DNA from: Methylibium sp. NZG
Lineage (GTDB): Bacteria; Pseudomonadota; Gammaproteobacteria; Burkholderiales; Burkholderiaceae_C
Reading direction: 5' to 3'
Assembly: GCA_001263235.1 (NCBI GenBank)
Contig: LGRD01000007.1
Span: 1-64,000, forward strand
DNA: 64,000 nucleotides
Shown here: positions 26,580-34,112 of the stretch, in pieces
Layout of the letters: every line of letters starts with the position of its first letter
How positions within the stretch are numbered: position 1 is the stretch's first letter
Translations under genes and position numbers: made by a program
Notes under the pieces: generated by a model
What the model was told of the DNA's origin: nothing
Database searches by the model: none
The model's input: only the letters and a program-made list of their open reading frames with translations

Positions 26580-27035
26580 ATGAGACACCCCACCCGCCGC
26601 GATGCTCTGCAACAAGGGAGCGCCATGGCCGCGCTGGTCGCCTGCGGCCTCGTCACCGCCGGGCAGGCGCGCGCTGCGGTGGACGGCGCCGCTTTCGAGG
26701 CCAAGACGCTCGCCGACGCGCTCAAGCTGCTCGGCGGCGCGGCCGACAGCAAGGACGTGTCCATCACCTCGCCCGACATCGCCGAGAACGGCGCGGTGGT
26801 GCCGGTGTCGGTGACGAGCAAGCTGCCCAAGACACAGGAGATCTACATCCTGGTCGAGAAGAACCCGCAGCCGCTGACGGCCACCTTCACCATCCCCGAG
26901 GGCACCGACGCGTTCGTGTCCACGCGCGTGAAGATGGGTCAGAGCACCAACGTGGTGGCGGTCGTCAAGGCCGACGGCAAGCTGTATTCGACAACCAAAG
27001 AAACCAAGGTCACCCTCGGTGGCTGCGGTGGCTGA
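26580..27035 (+). CDS. soxY: SoxY, covalent sulfur carrier
   Basis: 151 residues. The twin-arginine-type leader MRHPTRRDALQQGSAMAALV is cleaved before the mature part. The C-terminus LGGCGG carries the sulfur-binding Cys. It forms a heterodimer with SoxZ and holds sulfur intermediates as thiosulfonate or sulfane. The ATG at 26580 is preceded by GAGGAA. The soxD-soxY gap contains the 60-base repeats. Confidence 0.95.
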   Translation: MRHPTRRDALQQGSAMAALVACGLVTAGQARAAVDGAAFEAKTLADALKLLGGAADSKDVSITSPDIAENGAVVPVSVTSKLPKTQEIYILVEKNPQPLTATFTIPEGTDAFVSTRVKMGQSTNVVAVVKADGKLYSTTKETKVTLGGCGG

Positions 27036-27079
27036 TGACAGCCCCAAGACGCGTTCGGCGTCGCCCCCCGAGGGGAGCT

Positions 27080-27101
27080 CGGGCCGCTTGGGAACGGCCC
27101 G
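27080..27101 (+). repeat. Perfect 7-base hairpin between soxY and soxZ
   Basis: CGGGCCG (27080-27086) and CGGCCCG (27095-27101) flank an 8-base loop. An upstream partial stem GACGC-GTTCG-GCGTC (27052-27066) adjoins it. The unit resembles dispersed palindromic intergenic elements. In RNA it could attenuate transcription between soxY and soxZ. Confidence 0.55.
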
Positions 27102-27142
27102 GCGCTGGCCCGAGAGATTCATTCTGAACCAGGAGAACCACG

Positions 27143-27454
27143 ATGGCTGACCCGATGCGCATTCGCGCCCAGATCAAGGATGGCGTGACCGACGTGCGCG
27201 TGCTGATGGCGCACCCGATGGAGACCGGCCTGCGCAAGGACGCTGCCGGCAAGACGATCCCCGCCCACCACATCAGCGAGGTGAAGGCGACCGTGGGCAC
27301 CCGCACCGTGCTGGAGGCGCGCTGGAGCCAGGCGGTGTCGCAGAACCCGTTCCTGCAATTCCGCTTCGGTGGCGCGAAGGCAGGCGACAAGGTCACCGTG
27401 ACCTGGACCGACAACACCGGCGCCAAGCGCACCGATGAAGTGGCCATTGCCTGA
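27143..27454 (+). CDS. soxZ: SoxZ, partner of SoxY
   Basis: 103 residues, normal SoxZ length. Immunoglobulin-like sequence with the family start MADPMRIRAQIKDGVTDVRV, IPAHHISEV and NPFLQFRFGGAKAGD. It has no signal peptide and is exported with SoxY. The 107-base gap before it contains a hairpin, so SoxY and SoxZ may differ in expression level. Confidence 0.95.
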   Translation: MADPMRIRAQIKDGVTDVRVLMAHPMETGLRKDAAGKTIPAHHISEVKATVGTRTVLEARWSQAVSQNPFLQFRFGGAKAGDKVTVTWTDNTGAKRTDEVAIA

Positions 27455-27530
27455 CGCCTCGCGGGCCGGCGGGCCTGCCAGCGCGGCGAGCCCAGCAGCC
27501 GCTCGACAACAAGAACGACCGGAGACATCC

Positions 27531-28334
27531 ATGAAACACGCTCTCGTTGCGATGGGGGTGGCGTTCGGCGCCACGCTCATGGCAAGCCACGCCGCCGCGC
27601 AATCGGCCACCGACGAAATCGCCAAGTACCGCGAGATGATCGCCGACGGCAACCCGGCCGAGCTGTTCGAGGCCAAGGGCGAGTTGCTCTGGAAAAAGGC
27701 CGATGGCCCGAAGAAGGCCTCGCTCGAAAAGTGCGACCTCGGCCTCGGCCCCGGCGTGGTCAAGGGCGCCTACGCGCAAACGCCGCGCTACTACGCCGAC
27801 ACCGACCGCGTGCAGGACGCCGAGTCGCGCCTGCTCACCTGCATGGAGACACTGCAGGGCTTCAGCGCCGCCGAGATCGCCAAGACGCCGTTCGGCCGCG
27901 GCAAGAAGGCCGACGTGGTGGCGCTGGTGACGTACCTGTCGGCAGAGTCCAAGGGCGTGAAGGTGAACGTGAAGCCAGTGCACGCCAAAGAGAAAGAAGC
28001 GATGGCGCTCGGCCGCAAGGCGTTCTTTCAGCAAGCGGGCCCGTATGACTTTTCATGCGCGTCGTGCCACGGTGAAGAAGGGCGGCGCATCCGCTTGCAA
28101 GACCTGCCCAACATCACCACCCCGGCCGGTGCCGCCAAGGGCTGGACCACCTGGCCGGCCTACCGCGTCAGCAGCGGGCAGATGTGGTCGATGCAGCACC
28201 GCCTGCAGGACTGCTACCGCCAGCAGCGGTTCCCCGAGCCGCTGTACGGTTCGGAGCTGACGGTCGCGCTGTCGTACTACATGGCGTCGCTGTCCAGCGG
28301 TGTGGCCATGGCCACGCCCGGCATCAAGCGTTGA
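27531..28334 (+). CDS. soxA: SoxA, cytochrome c subunit of L-cysteine S-thiosulfotransferase
   Basis: 267 residues. The signal peptide ends near ASHAAAQ. A single haem motif CASCH (Cys176, Cys179, His180) is present, and the active-site Cys228 in RLQDCYRQQRFPEP is the persulfide-modified haem ligand. The monohaem form is typical of many Burkholderiales. With SoxX it attaches thiosulfate to SoxY. Confidence 0.95.
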   Translation: MKHALVAMGVAFGATLMASHAAAQSATDEIAKYREMIADGNPAELFEAKGELLWKKADGPKKASLEKCDLGLGPGVVKGAYAQTPRYYADTDRVQDAESRLLTCMETLQGFSAAEIAKTPFGRGKKADVVALVTYLSAESKGVKVNVKPVHAKEKEAMALGRKAFFQQAGPYDFSCASCHGEEGRRIRLQDLPNITTPAGAAKGWTTWPAYRVSSGQMWSMQHRLQDCYRQQRFPEPLYGSELTVALSYYMASLSSGVAMATPGIKR

Positions 28335-28351
28335 GCCGCAGGAGACCTCGA

Positions 28352-29008
28352 ATGAAGAACACCACGATGTTCGTGATGAGCGCGGCTGGTGCCGCCGTGC
28401 TGCTCGCCGGCTGCGCCACACCCAATGCGCGCGACGCGCAATTGCAGGCGCGCTTCGACGCCATGGTCAAGGCCAGCTTCCAGGCCAACGGCCCGGTCAC
28501 GATGGCGCGGCTCGACCAGGACGACACGCAGAAGTTCTGCTCCGACCCGGTGCTCGCCGTCGCGAAGGAAACCGCCGCCGCTCGCGCGGCGCTCGAGAAG
28601 CAAAACCTCGACAGCATCAAGTGGCCTGCTGGCGGCAAGTTCCTCGGCGACTGGAAGGCCGGCGAGTCGATCGCGCAAAGCGGCCGCGGCATGACCTGGA
28701 CCGACGCGCCCGAGCAGGCCAACGGCGGCAATTGCTACAACTGCCATCAGATCGACAAAAAGGAAATCTCGCACGGCACGATCGGCCCGAGCCTGTGGAA
28801 CTACGGCAAGCTGCGCGGCGTGACCGACCCGGCGTCGGCGGCCGCAGAGCCGATCGTCAAGTACACCTGGGGCAAGATCTGGAACGCCAAGGCCTACAAC
28901 GCCTGCTCCAACATGCCGCGCGCCGGGCACATGGGCATCCTGACTGAAGCGCAGATCCAGCATGTGATGGCGCTGCTGCTGGACCCGAAGTCGCCGGTCA
29001 ACCAGTAG
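28352..29008 (+). CDS. soxX: SoxX, monohaem cytochrome c
   Basis: 218 residues with a lipobox (LLAGC, Cys21), so this SoxX is probably membrane-tethered. Haem motif CYNCH (Cys128, Cys131, His132) is followed by an axial Met in the NMPRAGHMG segment. The region before the haem (40-125) is longer than in short SoxX proteins. It pairs with SoxA, encoded 17 bases upstream. Confidence 0.94.
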   Translation: MKNTTMFVMSAAGAAVLLAGCATPNARDAQLQARFDAMVKASFQANGPVTMARLDQDDTQKFCSDPVLAVAKETAAARAALEKQNLDSIKWPAGGKFLGDWKAGESIAQSGRGMTWTDAPEQANGGNCYNCHQIDKKEISHGTIGPSLWNYGKLRGVTDPASAAAEPIVKYTWGKIWNAKAYNACSNMPRAGHMGILTEAQIQHVMALLLDPKSPVNQ

Positions 29009-29024
29009 CGCCTGGAGCACAGCC

Positions 29025-30746
29025 GTGGCCCTGGGACGGCGCGAATTCATGCAGGTGCTCGCGGTGGCGTCGGCCGGTGGCATGGCCATTGCCGATCGCG
29101 ACGTGCTGGCCGCCAGCAGCGCCGCAGCCGAGCGGCTCTACGAGCTGCCGCCATTCGGCAACGTGAGTTTCATGCACTTCACCGACTGCCATGCGCAGTT
29201 GCTGCCGATCCACTTTCGCGAACCGAGCGTCAACCTCGGCGTGGCGGGATCGCTCGGCAAGGCGCCGCACCTTGTCGGCGACAAGCTGCTGAAGGCCTTC
29301 GCTATTGCGCCGGGCACGGCGGCCGCGCATGCGTTCACCTACCTCGACTTCGAGCAAGCGGCGCGCACCTATGGCAAGGTCGGCGGCTTTGCCCACCTGG
29401 CCACGCTGGTCAAGCGCGTGCGCGCGTCGCGCCCGAACGCGCTGCTGCTTGACGGTGGCGACACCTGGCAGGGCTCGGCCACCGCGCTGTGGACGAACGG
29501 GCAGGACATGGTCGATGCAGCCAAGCTGATCGGCGTGAACCTCATGGCCGGCCACTGGGAGTTCACGCTCGGCGCCAAACGGGTGCAGGAAGTCGTCGAG
29601 CGCGACTTCAAAGGGCAGATCAATTTTCTGGCGCAGAACATCAAGACCACCGACTTCGGCGATGCGGTGTTCGAGCCTTACGCACTGCGCGCGATCAACG
29701 GCGTGCCGGTGGCGGTGATCGGCCAGGCCTTTCCGTACACGCCGATTGCCAACCCGCGCTACCTTGTGCCCGACTGGACGTTCGGCATCCAGGAAGAAGC
29801 ACTGCAGAAAGTCGTCGATGAAGCGCGCAGCAAGGGCGCGCAGGCGGTGGTGCTGCTGTCGCACAACGGCATGGACGTCGACCTGAAGCTCGCCTCGCGC
29901 GTGACCGGCATCGATGCCATTCTGGGCGGCCACACGCACGACGGCGTGCCCGCCCCGGTGGTCGTCAACAACCGCAGCGGCCAGACGCTGGTCACCAACG
30001 CCGGCTCGAACGGCAAGTTCCTCGGCGTGCTCGACCTCGACGTGAAGGACGGTCGCGTGCAGGGCTTCCGCTACAAACTGATGCCGGTGTTTGCCAACCT
30101 GCTGCCGGCCGATGCGGCAATGCAGGCGCACATCGAAAAGGTGCGGGCGCCGTTCCAGACCAAGCTCGACGAGGTGCTGGCAGTCAGCGACACGCTGCTC
30201 TACCGGCGTGGCAACTTCAACGGCAGCTGGGACCAGTTGATCCTCGACGCGCTGATGGCGGTCAAGGGCGCGGAGATCGCCTTCTCGCCTGGCTTCCGCT
30301 GGGGCACCAGCCTGCTGCCGGGGCAGAAGATCACGCGCGAGCTGATGATGGACCAGCTCGCCATCACCTACCCGCAGACGACCCTGACAGCGATGAGCGG
30401 CGAGACGATCAAGACCATCTTGGAAGACGTGGCCGACAACCTCTTCAACCCCGACCCGTACTACCAGCAAGGCGGTGACATGGTTCGCGTGGGCGGTCTG
30501 CAATACACCTGCGCGCCGAACCAGAAGGCGGGTTCGCGCATCTCCGAGATGCGGCTGAACGGCAAGGCTGTGGAGGCCGGCAAGACCTACCAGGTCGCCG
30601 GTTGGGCGCCGGTGGCCGAAGGCGCCAAAGGCGAACCCATCTGGGATGTGGTCGAAACCTATTTGCGCGACCAGAAGGTCATCAAGCCGCGGACGTTGAA
30701 CGCGCCCAAGCTGCTCGACATGGCGGGCAACCCGGGCCTGGCGTGA
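29025..30746 (+). CDS. soxB: SoxB, dimanganese thiosulfohydrolase
   Basis: 573 residues from GTG 29025. The leader GRREFMQVLAVASAGGM is twin-arginine-like. Metal ligands are seen in HFTDCHAQ (Asp54, His56), LLDGGDTWQGS, AGHWEFTLG and ILGGHTHD. It hydrolyses the terminal sulfate from SoxY-bound intermediates. Its TGA overlaps the ATG of the next gene (TGATG). Confidence 0.96.
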   Translation: MALGRREFMQVLAVASAGGMAIADRDVLAASSAAAERLYELPPFGNVSFMHFTDCHAQLLPIHFREPSVNLGVAGSLGKAPHLVGDKLLKAFAIAPGTAAAHAFTYLDFEQAARTYGKVGGFAHLATLVKRVRASRPNALLLDGGDTWQGSATALWTNGQDMVDAAKLIGVNLMAGHWEFTLGAKRVQEVVERDFKGQINFLAQNIKTTDFGDAVFEPYALRAINGVPVAVIGQAFPYTPIANPRYLVPDWTFGIQEEALQKVVDEARSKGAQAVVLLSHNGMDVDLKLASRVTGIDAILGGHTHDGVPAPVVVNNRSGQTLVTNAGSNGKFLGVLDLDVKDGRVQGFRYKLMPVFANLLPADAAMQAHIEKVRAPFQTKLDEVLAVSDTLLYRRGNFNGSWDQLILDALMAVKGAEIAFSPGFRWGTSLLPGQKITRELMMDQLAITYPQTTLTAMSGETIKTILEDVADNLFNPDPYYQQGGDMVRVGGLQYTCAPNQKAGSRISEMRLNGKAVEAGKTYQVAGWAPVAEGAKGEPIWDVVETYLRDQKVIKPRTLNAPKLLDMAGNPGLA

Positions 30747-31756
30747 TGGCGCGCGCCGCGCCGCTGGCGGTCAATGCGCTGGCGCGGCGCCTGGCGACGG
30801 GGCTGGCCCTGGCGCTGGGGCTGGGGCTCACCGGCAACTCGGTGGCGCAGCCCGCCGAGTTCGAGCCCGCGACGGTGCCGATGGAGGTTCGCAAGGTCTC
30901 AGAGCATGTGTACTACGTGCTCGGGCAGGCCGGCATGGTGTCCACCGCCAACCAGGGCTTCAACTCGAATGCCGGCTTCGTCGTCACGCGAGACGGCGTG
31001 GTCGTGTTCGACGTGCTGGGCACCCCGGCACTGGGCAAGCGCTTTGCTGACCTGATCGCGCGCACCACGCCGCAGCTGGTGCGGCGCATCGTGATCAGCC
31101 ACTACCACGCGGACCACTTCTACGGCCTGCAGGCATTCGTCGCCGGCGAGCTGCAGGTGTGGGCGGATGCGCGGGTGCGCGACTACCTCGCCAGCGACGC
31201 ACCGGCCGCGCGTTTGGCCGAGCGGCGCCAGTCGCTCGGGCCGTGGGTGAACGAGCGCTCGCGCATCGTCGCGCCACACACCTATCTCGACGCCGACGCG
31301 GTGTTCCAGCTCGGCGGCCTGACGTTCCGCGTGCTGCGCGTCGGCCCGGCGCACACGCCCGAGGACCTGATGTTGCTGGTGGAAGAAGAGGGCGTGCTGT
31401 TCGTCGGCGACCTGATGTTCGCCGGCCGCATCCCGTTCGTCGGCGACGCCGATGTGAGCGCGTGGATCAAGGCGATCGACCGGGTGCTGGCATTCAAGCC
31501 GCGCATCGTCGTCGGCGGCCACGGGCCGGCGTCGACGAACGCCGACGCGGAGCTGCGCACCACGCGCGACTACCTCGCCTACCTGCGCGCGCAGATGGCC
31601 GCCGCAGTCGAAGCGGGGATCGACTTCGAGGAGGCCTACCAGCGCACCGATTGGTCGGCCTACGCCGCGCTGCCGGCGTTCGCGGCGGCGAACCGGCGCA
31701 ATGCGTACCAGACCTATCTGAGCGTTGAGCGAGAAGCGCTCGGGGTGAGCAAGTAG
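30746..31756 (+). CDS. SoxH-like metallo-beta-lactamase-fold hydrolase, exported
   Basis: 336 residues. A hydrophobic leader (LATGLALALGLGLTGNSVAQ) precedes a metallo-beta-lactamase core with HYHADH (His119-His124), VGDLMFAGRIP and GGHGPAS. SoxH in other sox clusters has a similar fold but an unclear task. Translational coupling to soxB argues for a sulfur-oxidation function rather than antibiotic resistance. Confidence 0.88.
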   Translation: MARAAPLAVNALARRLATGLALALGLGLTGNSVAQPAEFEPATVPMEVRKVSEHVYYVLGQAGMVSTANQGFNSNAGFVVTRDGVVVFDVLGTPALGKRFADLIARTTPQLVRRIVISHYHADHFYGLQAFVAGELQVWADARVRDYLASDAPAARLAERRQSLGPWVNERSRIVAPHTYLDADAVFQLGGLTFRVLRVGPAHTPEDLMLLVEEEGVLFVGDLMFAGRIPFVGDADVSAWIKAIDRVLAFKPRIVVGGHGPASTNADAELRTTRDYLAYLRAQMAAAVEAGIDFEEAYQRTDWSAYAALPAFAAANRRNAYQTYLSVEREALGVSK

Positions 31757-31767
31757 TCTTTCTCCCT

Positions 31768-31792
31768 CTCCCTCTCCCTCTGGGAGAGGGAG
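31768..31792 (+). terminator. Hairpin after the sox cluster
   Basis: CTCCCTCTCCC (31768-31778) and GGGAGAGGGAG (31782-31792) form a perfect 11-base stem with a 3-base loop, 11 bases after the SoxH-like gene. There is no following T-run, so it may be a processing or pausing hairpin rather than a classical intrinsic terminator. Confidence 0.55.
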
Positions 31793-31814
31793 TGACTGCT
31801 TCCGGCCGGTACGC

Positions 31815-32030
31815 CGAATCAAGCACCACACCGCCGCCGCTGATGCGTGACACGCATGCGCACAACTGCGCGTTCGTGCGCTTCTGGTGCGGGCCGAAGA
31901 ACACGTCGCGGTGGTCCACTGTGCCCTCCACCCGCACGATGTCGAGCGCGCACAGGCCGCACTCGCCACGCTCGCACAGCACGTCGAGCAGGCTGCGCGG
32001 TCGGCCGGCACCTGCAGGCGCATGCCGTGG
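31815..32030 (-). pseudogene. Remnant of a phthalate/vanillate-type oxygenase reductase (C-terminal 2Fe-2S domain)
   Basis: Translation of the minus strand gives LLDVLCERGECGLC then EGTVDHRDVFF and CACVSRISGGGVVLD, which match the plant-type ferredoxin end of VanB-like reductases. The expected preceding strand RLQVPADR is in a different frame just upstream (about 32000-32023), and the usual spacer between SLLDVL and CERGECG is missing. The rest of the reductase is gone. A deletion and frameshift have therefore left only a degraded tail in the 421-base gap between the SoxH-like gene and the MetE-like gene. Confidence 0.6.
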
Positions 32031-32177
32031 GGCGTCAGAAGACAGCGTTGTCCCGCAGTTGTCGAGGAGTGGTCGCAATCAGTCGATCGCCCACTGCGTC
32101 CACTGCCCCCATTGAGCCCACTATGATTTCAACTCGCCGCCGGCAGCGCGGCGCCTCACCGCACCCGGAGACACACC

Positions 32178-33296
32178 ATGAGCACCCGCCTCGCACCCCC
32201 GTTTCGTGCCGACCACGTCGGCAGCTTCCTGCGCCCCAAGCGCCTGCTCGATGCGCGTGCCAAGGCGCAGAAAGGCGAGCTGTCGGCCCAGGGGCTGCGT
32301 GCCGTCGAAGACGACGCCATCACTGAGATCGTCAACTTCCAGCAGGACGTGGGCCTGCAGAGCATCACCGACGGCGAGTTCCGCCGCACCTACTTCCACA
32401 TCGACTTCCTGGAGCAGATCGGCGGCGTGAAGACCGACATCCCGGTGATGATCAGCAAGCCCGACGGCACGCAGGAGCTGGCGCCGCCGGTGATGCGCGT
32501 GATCGACAAGGTGCGGCACGTGAAGGACATCCAGCTGGCGGACTTCAACTACCTGAAGGCGCAAGTGAAGTCCGGGCTGACGCCGAAGGTCACGATCCCG
32601 TCGCCGACGATGCTCCACTTTCGCGGCGGCCGCGCCGGCATCAGCAAGCAGCACTACCCCGACCTGGAGCCGTTCTATCAAGACGTGGCCAACGCCTACG
32701 GCAACGAACTGCGCTCCCTCGCTGCGGCCGGCTGCACCTACGTGCAGATGGACGACACCAACCTGGCCTACCTGTGCGACGACAAGATGCGCGAGGCCGC
32801 CCGCTCACGCGGCGACGACCCCGACGAACTGCCGCACCGTTACGCCGGCTTCATCAACCGCGTCGTCGCGCAAAAGCCGGCTGGCATGACGCTGGCGGTG
32901 CACCTGTGCCGCGGCAACTTCCAGAGCACGTGGGCGGCGCAAGGCGGCTACGAGCCGGTGGCCGAGGCGCTGCTGTCGGAGATGCACGTGGACGGCTACT
33001 TCCTGGAGTACGACGACGCCCGCAGCGGCGACTTCAAGCCGCTGCGCTTTTTGCCCAAGGGCAAGACGGTGGTGCTTGGATTGGTGACCACCAAGCTCGG
33101 CCAGCTCGAATCGAAGGACGACCTGAAGCGGCGCATCGACGAGGCATCGAAGTACGTGCCGCTGGAGCAGTTGTGCCTGTCACCGCAGTGCGGCTTCAGC
33201 AGCACGGTGCACGGCAACGACATCGCGGTCGAGGCCCAACGCGCCAAGTTGCGGCTCGTTGTCGAAACGGCGCAGGAAGTTTGGGGCAACGCCTGA
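32178..33296 (+). CDS. MetE C-terminal-domain-like (cobalamin-independent methionine synthase family) protein
   Basis: 372 residues, similar to the stand-alone YxjG/YxjH group. The fold start RADHVGSFLRP, substrate region TDGEFRRTYFH, metal-binding AVHLCRGN and SPQCGFSST are visible, with the zinc His, Cys, Glu and Cys plausibly in place. Such short forms transfer methyl groups from donors other than folate, or degrade methylated compounds. I see no cobalamin or SAM riboswitch in the upstream region. Confidence 0.85.
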   Translation: MSTRLAPPFRADHVGSFLRPKRLLDARAKAQKGELSAQGLRAVEDDAITEIVNFQQDVGLQSITDGEFRRTYFHIDFLEQIGGVKTDIPVMISKPDGTQELAPPVMRVIDKVRHVKDIQLADFNYLKAQVKSGLTPKVTIPSPTMLHFRGGRAGISKQHYPDLEPFYQDVANAYGNELRSLAAAGCTYVQMDDTNLAYLCDDKMREAARSRGDDPDELPHRYAGFINRVVAQKPAGMTLAVHLCRGNFQSTWAAQGGYEPVAEALLSEMHVDGYFLEYDDARSGDFKPLRFLPKGKTVVLGLVTTKLGQLESKDDLKRRIDEASKYVPLEQLCLSPQCGFSSTVHGNDIAVEAQRAKLRLVVETAQEVWGNA

Positions 33297-33443
33297 AGCG
33301 AGGGGCGAGGGGCCCCACGGGCCACGAGGAGGGCCTTTCAGGTCCCCAGGGAGATCGACCAGCGAAAGGCGCGGCGAGGGAGCGGGCTCGAAGCCCGCGA
33401 CCGAGAGCAGAGGTCCAGCAGCCTCAGGCCTTCAACCTCGAAC

Positions 33444-33938
33444 TCACCCCGCCTTCTTGATATACGCACTGCACCACCCCTTGGCGGCCACCTGCTTGCC
33501 CGCGAACAGCGGGCATGGCCCGGCCGCATCGCCGGGCTTGCCTGCGAACAAAGAGCAATTGCTGCAGGCCTGGCCGGCGGCGTAGTTCTTGAACCGGGTC
33601 GCATCGGCCTGCGTGGCCACCTCGACATAGCCCAGCGCCTTGGCGGCCGGGTCGTTCGGGTCCACCATCGGGCCGCCGGCTGCGGTGGGGGCTGCGGGTG
33701 CGGCCGCTGGGGCAGGTGCAGGTGGCGGAGCGGCCGGCGCGGCGGCAGGTGCCGGCGGCGGCGCAGCCACCACCGCAGGCGCTGGCGCGGCAGCAGCCGG
33801 CGTCGCTGGCGGGGGCGGCGGTGCAGGTGGCGCGGCGGCTGGCGCTGGCACCGGCGCGGCAGCCTTGTCGCCACACGCGGCCAGCATCGACAGGCCGGCG
33901 ACAGGAAGGATCTCGATGAAGCGACGGCGGGTGCTCAT
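33444..33938 (-). CDS. High-potential iron-sulfur protein with lipobox and long Pro/Ala tether
   Basis: 164 residues. A basic leader (STRRRFIEILPVAGLSMLAAC) contains a lipobox with Cys22; residues 26 to about 88 are almost only Pro and Ala. The C-terminal domain carries four cluster cysteines (Cys125, 128, 142, 156) in the C-x2-C-x13-C-x13-C order of HiPIP with CSNCSLF and GWCSAYIKKA. HiPIPs shuttle electrons in the periplasm; here the protein would be tethered to a membrane by about 60 flexible residues. It is near the sox cluster and may accept its electrons. Confidence 0.85.
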   Translation of the reverse strand: MSTRRRFIEILPVAGLSMLAACGDKAAAPVPAPAAAPPAPPPPPATPAAAAPAPAVVAAPPPAPAAAPAAPPPAPAPAAAPAAPTAAGGPMVDPNDPAAKALGYVEVATQADATRFKNYAAGQACSNCSLFAGKPGDAAGPCPLFAGKQVAAKGWCSAYIKKAG

Positions 33939-34112
33939 GGTCAGGGGCCTCCTGAGATTGCAAGGTCGCAATTCTCGCTGCTTCGTGCGGCGTTTCATGT
34001 AGGCCGGTACCCCGAAGAGTTCGGCTATCGTCCTAAGCATGTCCGACGCCACGACCCTGTTGCCCCGTCACCACGCCGCTGCGGGCGGGGGCCCCAGCGG
34101 ACGGGGTGCGCG

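Noticed and set aside
30746-31756. Antibiotic-resistance beta-lactamase
   Set aside because: The metallo-beta-lactamase fold and HxHxDH motif are generic; coupling to soxB and SoxH-like layout favour sulfur metabolism.
32078-32177. Riboswitch upstream of the MetE-like gene
   Set aside because: I looked for cobalamin and SAM riboswitch features and found only short GC stems.
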